Below, piece by piece: positions 44,517 to 54,555 of a DNA stretch of 64,000 bases. Positions within the stretch are counted from its first letter, which is position 1, and every line of letters begins with the position of its first letter. Source of the stretch: Nemertoderma westbladi (lineage: Eukaryota; Xenacoelomorpha; Nemertodermatida; Nemertodermatidae); assembly GCA_032718475.1 (NCBI GenBank), contig JAUCBJ010002174.1, forward strand, positions 1-64,000, in the 5' to 3' direction. The notes under the pieces are model-generated. The model made no database searches, was not told the origin of the DNA, and saw only the letters and a list, made by a program, of their open reading frames with translations. The translations under genes were made by a program, and so were the position numbers.

Positions 44517-45904
44517 CTGAAAAAAAAATTCTTTGTGTTTAAATAATTGTTATGCATTGCATAATGCACGAACGTGTTATGTTAATTCTTGTTCTATGGA
44601 AATTCGTGGGCGATGAGCAAAGTAAAGTAAAGGAAAAGTAAAGCAAAGTAAAGGAAGTAAAGTAGAAAATGTTTGAGTAAAAGTGTAACAGAGAGCATAT
44701 TATTATAACTTCTGTATGACTTAATTTGATTGCTATTTTTATTATTACGTATTATTATTAATATTTTTCTACAAACTTCATTTTTGCTATTGTTTTTACT
44801 TACTTTACAATTTATTAGTAGAGTAGACCCAATATGCTAATTTTTCAGGTTTGTTTTAAATAGCATTAAATTTTATTAACAAAAAATGTCGAATAGTTTT
44901 CTGATACTTTTATGCAGGGTGGCTATGTAGACACCCACAGAAATTTTCAGACTAATTGCTCAAAAATTTTAGAAGTAGTAGGGTTTTGAAGTTGACAATT
45001 TCATAAAAAAATATTTGGAGGTAATCGACCTTTCATTATACATAGTAATAGTAATTTCAATAGGAATCCCAAAATGGAATTTGTAAAATGGAAATCGATG
45101 TATGCGCTCCTCATTAATGAGCCCCGCCCCACATTAATATTTGTTCATTAAATGACATCAGTGCCCATATAAAATTACTACTACTACTAAGTCGAGTGAG
45201 CTCGGACATAATAATATTATTTTGTGCTAATTATTAATATTGTTGTACTGCAGTTGTGTAGGGGTACTGTGCCTTAATTATGAAACGTATTAAATATTTA
45301 TGAATTAAATTAAATAATAAATAAATGTAAGGTTATTAGCAAGTCGTTAGACTTGATTATTACTGTAATGTAATAAGAAAAATAGGCTACTGACTACTTG
45401 CTACTTGCTTCTGACTACTGGCTACTGACTACTGACCAAGAACAAAAACGGCTCTAACGATTTTGATAAAATTTTGCATGAACCATGAAAATAGATTTCT
45501 AAGGGTACTTGTGAAATCGCGGTTTAAATTGAAACATCTCAACTTGTTTTATTTCGAAAAATAGCCCCATAACACGAAAATTACCATAGACTCAATGATA
45601 GAAATACCAGCTGGTGTGCTCACATGAAAAAGTAATGATAGAGACGGACTAGTAATGAATGCTAATATTGAATAGGCCCAAACTGCAGAGAAGTATATTA
45701 CTTGCCAAGTTTAGAAAGGTTGTGTTTACTCAGTCACTCTTCTATCCCAGACAATAAGCAAATATCAACGGCAGTGATTTTTTATGTCCTTTTATTTGAC
45801 TTTTTTTGTCCTCCCTTTTTTACGAATTGTGCATAATGACTTTTGTTGTCCCTTTAATGACTTTTGATGTCCTTTTTATGTATGTATTTCTTCAAACTGT
45901 CAGA
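44517..45904. other. non-coding intron sequence
   Basis: No gene is visible. It includes AAAGT-type and CTACTGA-type microsatellites (about 44595-44650 and 45385-45440), a tiny antisense LINE 3' tail (CTACTACTACTAAGTCGAGTGAGC, about 45177-45202) and one copy of a 41-bp sequence that recurs at 48987 (45514-45554). Confidence 0.5.
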
Positions 45905-46080
45905 CTGCTGATTTCTGGACTGTCAGACAGTTGATTTCAACATGCCTATGCCAAAACATTCAAAATTTGTTGATTTCTGGTCTGTCGGACAGTTGGTTTC
46001 ACTATGCCTGTGCCAAAACATTCAAAATTCCATGATTTATAGACTATGAGATAGATTTCCATATGCGCCTGTGGTAAAAG
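45905..46080. repeat. tandem repeat, ~65-bp unit, three diverged copies
   Basis: Each unit contains TGATTTCTGG.CTGTC.GACAGTTG and later ATGCC.TGCCAAAACATTCA. The third copy is the most diverged. Confidence 0.75.
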
Positions 46081-46129
46081 ACTCTAACTTTAATAGTTTG
46101 TGGTTGTTGTCGATAATCGATTACCACAT

Positions 46130-46833
46130 GACGTAGCAAAACACTCATTTTATAGCCAAAAACAATTTCCAATTGATGGAAAGGAGCAGGTTAAGGCCGG
46201 ATTTTCTAACCAAAACAATAAACAGTCACTTTACCAAATGAAGGAAAGGAGCAGGTTACAGAGGCTAGCCTTTCTAACCAAAACAATAAACGGTCACTTT
46301 ACCAAATCAGGGAAAGGAGCAGGTTACATAGGTGGGATTTTCTAACCAAAACAATAAACAATCACTTTACCAAATGAAGGAAAGGAGCAGGTTCCATAGA
46401 TTGTCTTTTCTAACCAAAACAATAAACGATAACATTACCAATTGAGAGAAAGGAGCAGGTTACAGAGGCGGGATTTCCTAACCAAAACAATAAACGATCA
46501 CTTAACTGATTGCGGGAAAGGAGCAGGTTACAGAGGCGGAATTTTCTAACCATAACAATAAACGATCACTTAACTAATTGAGGGAAAGGAGCATGTTACA
46601 GAGGCGGGATTTTCTAACCAAAACAATAGACGATAATTTAACTAATTGAGGGAAAGGGGCAGGTTACAGAGGCGGGATTTTCTAACCAAACAATAAATAG
46701 TCACTTTACAAAATGAAGGAAAGGAGCAGGTTACAGAGGCGGGCCTTTCTAACCAAAACAATAAAGGGCCACTTTACCAAATCAGGGAAAGGAGCAGGTT
46801 ACAGAGGCGGGATTCTCTAACCAAAACAACCGG
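46130..46833. repeat. ~67-bp minisatellite, about ten copies
   Basis: The core GGAAAGGAGCAGGTTACAGA, followed by GGCGGGATTTTCTAACCAAAACAATAAACG and an ACTTTACCAAATGA-like spacer, is repeated about ten times. Units differ by substitutions and small indels. The array is intronic in the channel gene. Confidence 0.92.
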
Positions 46834-46989
46834 TCAGCCGGTAGGCCTACCAGTACAGTATTTAAATGGTAGGCTACACAGTAGGCCTACAGCAGTACCG
46901 GTGCCGGTACCGGTACTAAAATACCTAAAATACCTGCTTTATACCTACATCTGTACATGCAATACTGCAAAATAGTGCTCTATATACTA

Positions 46990-47184
46990 ATACCGGTACT
47001 GATAGCCTGAGAGAACAGCAGTAGAGAAACCGGTAGCATGGAACCTAACGGTAAATTTCTGGAGGACATAAAAAGTCAAAAAAACGAATACCGGTACTGA
47101 TAGCCTGAGAGAACAGCAGTAGAGAAACCGGTAGCATGGAACATAACGGTAAATTTCTGGAGGACATAAAAAGTAAAAAAAAGG
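46990..47184. repeat. 98-bp tandem duplication
   Basis: The block starting ATACCGGTACTGATAGCCTG is present at 46990 and again at 47088 with very few differences. Confidence 0.85.
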
Positions 47185-47365
47185 ACATCATGAGTGATTT
47201 AAACGGACAATAAAAATTATTGCGAATATCAACTGTTACCCAGCTGATAGCTTTTCCCAGTGAATACTATGGGAATATCTACTACTGTACAATGTTACTC
47301 ACCGGCACGCCAGTTGAATGAATTTTAGTTTGACAGAGTTGTACTTCTGTTGACTATCGGGTAGG

Positions 47366-48925
47366 CCTACTAAGTGGGTAGGTGCTAAAATGCACAACGA
47401 GCAACAATGACCAACAATGAGCAACAACGAGCAACAATGACCAACAACGAGCAACAATGAGCAACAATGAGCAACAACGAGCAATAATGAGCAACAACGA
47501 GCAACAATGACCAACAACGAGCAACAATGAGCAACAATGAGCAACAACGAGCAACAATGAGCAACAACGAGCAACAATGACCAACAATGAGCAACAACGA
47601 GCAACAACGAGCAACAATGATTAACAATGAGCAACAACGAGCAACAATGAGCAACAACGAGCAATAATAAAGTACAACAACGAGTAACAATGACCAACAA
47701 TGAGCAACAACGACCAACAATGAGCAACAATGAGCAACAAAGAGCAATAATAGAGCACAGCAATGAGCACCAAGAAGGAACAATGAGCAATAATAAAGTA
47801 CAGTAACGAGTAACAAATGAGCAACAATGAGCTACAACGAGCAACAAAGAGCAACAACGAGCAACAATGAGCAACTGTGAGCAACAGCGAGCAACAATGA
47901 GCATCAATGAGCAACAACGAGCAACAACGAGCAATAGTAAGGTGCAACAACGAGCAATGAGCAACAACGAGCAACAATGAGCAACAACGAGCAATAATAA
48001 AGTACAACAACGAGTAACTATGACCAACAATGAGCAACAACGACCAACAATGAGCAACAATGAGCAACAAAGAGCAATAATAAAGCACAACAATGAGCAC
48101 CAACAAGGAACAATGAGCAATATTAAAGTACAACAACGAGTAACAAATGAGCAACAATGAGCTACAACGAGCAACAATGAGCAACAACGAGCAACAATGA
48201 GCAACTGCGAGCAACAATGAGCAACAACGAGCAATAGTAAAGTGCAACAACGAGTAACAATGAGCAACAACAAGCAACAATGTAATGAGCAACAACGAGC
48301 AACAACGAGCAACAATGAGCACAACGAGCAATAATAAAGTACAACAAGGAGCAACAATGAGCAACAACGAGCAATAATGAGGAACAACGAGCAATAATAA
48401 AATCAGGTAAACTGATAAATATTTGTAGGCCTACCGGTCCCGGTATTGTGCACCATCTTGATGACATTGCAGGGTTTGGAAGCATTTTTTATTAAGTTCT
48501 TGGTTGGAAATTGATTTATATCCTATATATACATTCGGGGTTACTGGGATACATTATACTGCTTAAGTATCATTGTTGCTCGTTGTTGTACTTTATTATT
48601 GCTCATTGTTCCTTGTTGGTGCTCATTGTTGTGCTTTATTATTGCTCGTTGTTGTTCAATGTTGCTCGTTGTTGCTCATTGTTGTACTTTATTATTGCTC
48701 GTTATTCCTCATTGTAGCTCGTTGTTGTTCATTGTTGCTCGTTGTTGCTCATTGTTGCACTTTATTATTGCTCGTTGTCGCTCATTGTTGCTCATTGTTG
48801 CTCGTTGTTGTACTTTATTATTGCTCATTGTTGCTCATTATTGCTCGTTGTTGCTCATTGTTGCTCATTGTTGCTCGTTGTTGGTCATTGTTGTCCGTTG
48901 TGCATTTTAGCACATACCCTACTAA
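47366..48925. repeat. giant inverted pair of 10-bp satellite arrays
   Basis: Left arm: about 1 kb of GAGCAACAAY repeats (47394-48405). Right arm: the same repeat in reverse (48571-48905, TTGTTGCTCG type). Both arms end in the same unique sequence in opposite orientation: GGTGCTAAAATGCACAAC near 47380 and its reverse near 48893-48912. Thus a flank plus array was duplicated in inverted orientation around a ~165-bp spacer. Leu/Cys-rich ORFs on both strands (up to 362 codons) are translations of the repeat. Confidence 0.92.
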
Positions 48926-49027
48926 GTATATTGAAATGTCTATGCTATAATAATAATATAAATATGTTGTATTTAATTAAATTGTTAAATCGCGGTTTAA
49001 ATTGAAACATCTCAACTTGTTTTATTT

Positions 49028-49490
49028 ATTACAAAAATAAGAACGAATTTGTCTTATCACTTCTTGTGCGCGATTGTATTGAATTCATGACAACTGCTGT
49101 TATTATTATATTAAATCAATTGACACCTCGACTCCTCTCTGAGACTCCGACTACTCTATCCGATAGAATAAAATAATCATTTCACTAACTGCTCTCTATC
49201 TTCTATATTTGACAGCTTTTATAATTCATTAGATGATTACAACATAATAATTATAGTTTGATGTTGTATAGAGAATTTCCCGTACACCACTGGGACTACG
49301 CTCACACTAATTTATCAGACAGAACACAAAGCTTTTACTGCACTCGTAGGCCTACTGTCTCCTACGACTTGATTCACGGGCCGCTAGGCCCGTATCTAGT
49401 GGAACAGTTAAGAAACGTACAGTACTGGCAATGTTCCCAAGCCCCCAGCCGATAGTAATAGACTTTGTATTTCACCCCACAACAACTTAC
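49028..49490. other. non-coding intron sequence
   Basis: No gene is supported. A short plus-strand ORF (49258-49455) lies here without family features. A GGGCCGCTAGGCCCG near-palindrome is at about 49378-49392. Confidence 0.45.
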
Positions 49491-49657
49491 CGTCTACGAT
49501 TGATAAAGTCACCGTTGGGAAATACAGTGGCCTTCATTACGTCCTTTGACGCTCCATTAATTCTAGTTGCACTACCATGAGTTTCCATGATAACAATCCA
49601 TAGGCTTCCCAAGTCATCGGTGTCCGTAATATCAAGTTTGCTAACAAAACCTGGTAG
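49491..49657 (-). CDS. channel gene exon: extracellular ligand-binding strands
   Basis: The 167-nt exon encodes LPGFVSKLDITDTDDLGSLW, then IVIMETHG..., MKATVFPNGDFINRR. The KATVFPNGDF.NRR segment matches the L.I.PNG.V.YS.R strand that precedes the Cys-loop in this family. The donor is GACG/GTAAGT. The acceptor is most likely TACATTTCATTAG (phase 0), with an alternative seven bases inside the exon. This is the most 5' exon I can support; earlier exons must lie upstream. Confidence 0.78.
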
Positions 49658-49974
49658 CTAATGAAATGTACAAAATCACAGTCAAAAAATCTGATTAATA
49701 GTGAAGTACACATATCAAAAACTGGAAATTGGCGAAATAAAGAAAATTACTGTCATACATAAATCCTACTAAATGGTGGAATACAAAAAAATCTATGAAA
49801 TACACTAGATCAATGTCAAAGAACCTGGTAAATGGTAAATGATGGTGTATTACACAACATCAATGTCACAATATCTGGTAATTGTTCAAATACATTATTA
49901 TAACAAAACAGACTAATAAATTATGTTTTACATAATTGGGCAACACTGATCCTGATCATGGCGATACTGACATC
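49658..49974. other. non-coding, A-rich
   Basis: Nothing beyond repetitive AT-rich words (AAAATC, CAATGTCA) is visible. No upstream channel exon was recognised here. Confidence 0.45.
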
Positions 49975-49982
49975 AATAACTA

Positions 49983-50257
49983 TGCACACATCTCCAACCA
50001 GACACTATATAACATTGGAGGTGTCTCATTGGTTCCCCCAAGCTTGCCACTACAACAAAGTCGCCTCCGCTTTGCAGGACATTGCTTTCGCCGTGAGGAC
50101 CAGCCAGTGCATAATCTTGTACTTTGGCATCATCATGGAGTGAATAAGCATGGTGGACAGCCCATGACTTTCTTGAGACGCTGCAATTTTGTCGATAAGC
50201 CGGCAAAGCATTCTTAAAAATGCAGCTGCAATGCAGCATGCCGATCCTAGTAGTAGT
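49983..50257 (+). pseudogene. LINE-A 3' fragment with internal deletion
   Basis: It matches the last ~95 codons of LINE-A plus the 3' hairpin and (TAG)n tail. About 24 codons between MTFLRR and CNFVDKPA are deleted. AATAACTA flanks it at 49975-49982 and 50258-50265, an 8-bp target duplication. Confidence 0.85.
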
Positions 50258-50290
50258 AATAACTAACTAGGACTTTGACAATACAGACTA

Positions 50291-53001
50291 TGTAAAGGCT
50301 TTTGCGGATCTAGCTAGTTATTTTCCCCGCAAAGTAGGTGTTTTAGTGGATATAAAGAGCCATTTCTTCTGTATGTGTGCTTTAGCGGACATAACTAGCT
50401 GTGTACTTTAGCGGACATAACTAGCGATCTTATGTCGCAATAAGCCAAAATCCTCTTGATACAGTGTAGTTACCATGACGACATCTAACAGCTTATATGT
50501 CCACGTGTAACATTTCTTTGTTCTTTGTTCTCTCTTTGTTCGGTCGACCAATCAGAGCGTTTTTTGACTCTGTGTTGGAGATTGTATACAGAAACTCATG
50601 AATTGAGTCAGTATGTGTATTTTGTCCACAGCCAGAAGACCGGCTTTGGAGTTACTGTGTTTCAGGCTTTAGCCAAACATTAGTAGGCTTTGGTCATAGA
50701 AACGTATAACTGTTATCAAACCAACTCAGTACATATGCATTATGCTTTCACCGCATTATTTCACTGCTATTTATGGTTTATTCGGTTATTAATTATATCA
50801 GTTGATGGAATCTTGTTATATTTGGATAATATCGACAAATAATCAGAAAACCCCAATCTTCTTGATATACTGAAGGTTAGAGAGACTGGTTACATATAAC
50901 AATTGCGACTTACATTAACCCTATTAAACCCGGGGGGGGGGGGTCAATATGACCCTTCCCGTGGTTTTTTTATTATAATTCTGAAACAAACGCAGTTGGG
51001 AATCTGAAATTTTAAGACTTTTCCTAAAAATCTATTGTCTTCCTAGTAGTGAAAACCGTTTTCAAAAATATTGGGTACTTTTCGAGTTATAGCGCCATTT
51101 TTTAACCCTACTTTTGGCACTTTTTTTGAGACGTTTTTTGAAAATTACATTTCATTAAATATGAATTGTAACATCTCTATTTTTTATTTACACGGGTATT
51201 TTGGTGTTAGAAATTTGATGGAATTCATATAAATTGATTTAGAAATTTTAAACTTGTTTTTTTCGGTGGGTGCCAAATTTTGGTGCCAGCACCAAATTTT
51301 GAAATAAGTCAATTTTGTAAATTGATCGTTTGAAACTTGTTTTTTACGCAATTGGGGTTTTTTGGGTTTCTGGATTCGAAGAAATATATACGAGTTGCAC
51401 CAAGCGTATCAAACTTGTATTTTTCGGTGCTGTGTGCAAATTTTGGTGCTAGCACGAAATTTTGAAAATCCATTCAATAGATAAAATTGCTTGTGAGAAT
51501 TTATTTCTTGCGTTTTAGAGGTTTATGGCTGTTCTGAATTCAATGGAAAATATAATTATCGAACTAGACATCTCAAACTTGTATTTTTCGGATGTGGGTG
51601 CAAAATGTGGTGCTAGCACCAAATTTTGAAAACCATCAAATATATCAATTGATTGTGTCACCTTGTTTCTTGCATTATACAGGTTTGTGATGGTTCTGAA
51701 TTCAATGGAATCAGTAAAAATTTCATAAGAGTTGTCAAACTTGTATTTTTCGCCGGTGGGTGAAAATTGTTGTGCCAGCACCAAATTTTGGAAAATATGC
51801 AAATTGATAAGTAGATAGTATCACCTTGTTTCTTGCGTTATACGGGTTTATGAGGGTCCTGAATCCGATGGAATCAATAAAAACTGCACTGGACATTGCA
51901 AACTTGTACTTTTTGGTGATGGGTACGAAATTTGGTGCTAGCACCAAAATTTGCCAAATTACGCCGAAAAATACAAGTAGCAATGATCTAGCATATTAGA
52001 AATGTATTCCATTAGAATCAGCGCCCTCGAAAACCTGAAAATGTTAATTTATAGCATCGTATAAGTGAATTAAAAATTTTGTGTTCTAACTGAAAAGTGC
52101 TGGTTACTTGTTTTTTTCATTTTTTTCCTACGCAGAGAGGACTAAACAGCCATTTATAGTAATCATATCATTTTTTAATATTTTCCAATGTATTTTACAC
52201 CCCAGAAAACCTGTATTGAAAAATAATTAGCCGAAAATGTAACTTTCAAATTTGGTGAAAATTGTGCACTACTTGTAATTTTGGTGCTGCAATATAACCA
52301 CCCCAGTACATTTTTTCGAAAATTTTTTTTTTCGGTCGGATCCAGACAAGTGATACCTACGTACAAACAAAAAATCAGACGTTTTCGTAAATATTTGTAG
52401 ATTTTAGAGGGGGGGGGGGGTCAATATGACCCATTCCCGGTATTTGTACAACATTTTATAGCCTGGTACTAATAGGGTTAAAGTGGTTTTGGAGTGAATT
52501 TAATGCTATTTCATACGCACTACATGAGTCGGTTTTTGTTCTCTTTATATGTGACTAAAACTAGTGAAGGTCGGCAGATCGGTGTGCTGCATTGTGTGGT
52601 AGTGTGCATGATTGTGACTGATAACAAAGCATCTCCTAAAGAATGCGCTTTATACGTGAATCCATAGCCATCCCGTTGTGTCTAGTATAAGTCATAACTC
52701 TGTCTACATATTTAGAGCGCCACGTCCTAAAGGAACTGTTAATATTTCCCGAAAGTGAATAATATTTGTCAGAAATTATATATTAACAATCAGTCGAATA
52801 ATACAGTAGGCCTACACCGCAATAAGGTCAAAGCTTCCGAATCCAGTCTCCCGGGTATATCCAGCGGGTGAATGGTCGCGCATAGACTGGCTTCGGCTAA
52901 TGTAGTGTATCAAATACTCGTCATAGGCTAAAGTCGATTTATAATCTAGAAGACATCCAAATTTGGCAGGTTAAACTGCTAAAGGTCTGAAAGCGCGAAC
53001 A
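50291..53001 (+). repeat. solo LTR of a BEL-1-related element, split by a TTAA element
   Basis: The two outer parts (50291-50918 and 52482-53001) align along their length with the BEL-1 LTR in its own sense: start TGTAAAGGCTTTTGCGG, end GAAAGCGCGAACA. Many substitutions separate it from BEL-1. A 5-bp duplication GACTA flanks it (50286-50290 and 53002-53006). Without the insert the LTR is about 1.15 kb. No internal region is present, so it is the product of LTR-LTR recombination. Confidence 0.88.
50919..52477. mobile_element. piggyBac-like non-autonomous element with internal satellite
   Basis: TTAA is found at 50915-50918 and 52478-52481. The termini are CCCTATTA in inverted orientation, followed on both sides by G runs and a GGTCAATATGACCC block. 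The interior holds about five diverged repeats of ~163 bp (51245-51965). Each has CAAACTTGTATTTTTCGG and a version of TGGTGCTAGCACCA. No transposase ORF exists. It inserted in the solo LTR. Confidence 0.85.
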
Positions 53002-53006
53002 GACTA

Positions 53007-53840
53007 ATTCCATTGTTTTTGGCTTAAATCTTCGCCATCTAGTGATGGCATTTATAAAAATCTATTCATCCAATATTGATATTGGCATTGGCAACTTGGA
53101 TTTGGTGGTTAGTTGTCAGATGGTGAGAATGTGGAATTATTTCATTTAAGGAGCGTTTTTATAGCTTATTTTGTATAAAAAATTTTAAAATTATCTAAAT
53201 TTATTTTCTATATTTCTGCAGTTTCGTAAATACTATGCATTTGCCATATCTAATCTATTTTTTTGAAGATATATCGAATGGTCCGGTAGCTCAGCATATA
53301 GGTGTGTAGGTCGTATGTATAGGAGGTTTAGAGTTCGAATCCGACTTAGGAATTTGTATATTTTGTAGTAGTTTGTTTCGAATTTGAATATACCGCCTAC
53401 TTAGATTATAGTTGTTGAAGCAATGCTGTGCGTACACATTTGATTTCTGGTTCGTTGGACCAATAAAGTGCTTACATCTTGGATTTCATAGTTTGCTGGA
53501 CCAATGTTTAGGAATGTCATAGAATGTATAGAACTCGTTAGAATGTATAGAATTCGATTCCAAATTTACTTTAAAAGATGCGTTTGGCCTTTAGACTTGT
53601 ATATTTCTTATTAGACTTATTACTAGTAAAACTTAACCTCTTCTTTAGTATAAATTTGTTTTGTGAAGTTTAGTTTTATATTTATATTGTAATGTACTAG
53701 TTATCGGTACAGGTTAGCGCTATAAGTAAGTGGCTGTCAGCTGATCTGCCTGGGTTTGACGTATTGTTAAGGCAAAATGTCAAATGTTCAATTCCGCCTC
53801 ATTACCCTCATAAAATGGGATAGTGGCATTTTCAGCAATA
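53007..53840. other. non-coding with tRNA-like segment
   Basis: No coding gene is visible. Apart from the tRNA-like head at 53279-53352, the stretch is AT-rich and featureless. Confidence 0.45.
53279..53352 (+). ncRNA. tRNA-derived sequence (possible SINE head)
   Basis: It shows an A-box-like TAGCTCAGCATATAGG (53287-53302) and a B-box-like GAGTTCGAATCC (53331-53342) at tRNA spacing. The stems do not pair well enough for a functional tRNA. An internal-promoter SINE head or a decayed tRNA is more likely. Confidence 0.45.
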
Positions 53841-53889
53841 TGTTGGAGATACGAGATTAGCAATAACTAATCTCGTATCACAACCAACA
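53841..53889 (+). promoter_or_regulatory. strong hairpin at possible LTR start
   Basis: A perfect 13-bp stem (GATACGAGATTAG at 53848-53860 against 53867-53879) has a 6-nt loop. It is extended outward by TGTTGG (53841-53846) and CCAACA (53884-53889). Confidence 0.7.
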
Positions 53890-54555
53890 TCGGGGACAGT
53901 ACAAACCCCAAAGCCACACACAAAGGGAGGTTAGAGGTCAAACCACCTCGAAAGGGGAGATAGCTAGCAGGGGCTAGCAACAGGGGGGAAACACTCCCAG
54001 AGAGTGGAAAGGCGTGAAGTAGGTTATTAGCCAATAAGGGCGAGGGAAAGCATCCACTAGGTAGGAGGCCAAAGTAATGTAGCAGTGAACTAATATGGGT
54101 GTGTCGTATATTATCTCCTTGCTACCGGTTTATCATTCAGTTTACTCAGTTACCAGTTTCAGTGCAGATTGGTGATATTGTTTTACCGTCACCGTCACCA
54201 TCAACAACATTGGCTGTTTAGTGACTATTACCGGCATCAATACTGTTATCCGCTATTGTAAATATATCATATCAACTATGCCATCAATATCATACCATAC
54301 CGTCGAACAATAACATTAACTCAATTCACTTTTCTCTAACGGCATCGGTAAAACAATCAGTGACAGCCCAGCCTGCGGTGACGCGTACGAAACAATCTAC
54401 CCGGTCAGGATCCTTTGATCCCGTCACAGTAAAACAATCTCCCAACCACTGAACTGTGAGTGCTAGAAAGTTAGAGTTATAAAGATGAGCAATTGAGGAC
54501 CCTGATCATCAGAGGGAGAGAGGACGCCGCCGCGGACCCCGGATGACACCAACCA

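Larger units (their letters stand above)
9289..49657 (-). other. gene span: Cys-loop ligand-gated anion channel subunit (3' part)
   Basis: Six exons on the minus strand (49657-49491, 44516-44419, 36759-36631, 35632-35461, 35063-34823, 9504-9289) form one continuous reading frame. Together they are about 1.02 kb of coding sequence (340 codons plus stop) in 40 kb of DNA. Junction phases agree throughout (2, 1, 1, 2, 0), and each proposed intron has GT and AG ends. Domain order is: ligand-binding region, Cys-loop, loop C, TM1, TM2 with a PAR motif, TM3, intracellular loop, TM4. This fits a subunit of a pentameric chloride-type channel in the plasma membrane. The signal peptide and first extracellular strands are not in view. 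Introns carry BEL-1, LINEs and minisatellites; the last intron is 25 kb. Confidence 0.85.

Noticed and set aside
47299-48485. ORFs up to 362 codons rich in Cys, Leu and Ser, on several frames
   Set aside because: They are translations of a 10-bp repeat, equally open in several frames, with no start context, domain or splice signal.
49258-49455. Plus-strand 65-codon ORF in the channel gene intron
   Set aside because: It shows no family similarity, lies opposite to the gene and is next to AT-rich non-coding DNA.
53279-53352. Functional tRNA gene
   Set aside because: A- and B-box words are present but the acceptor and D stems do not pair; it is better described as tRNA-derived.
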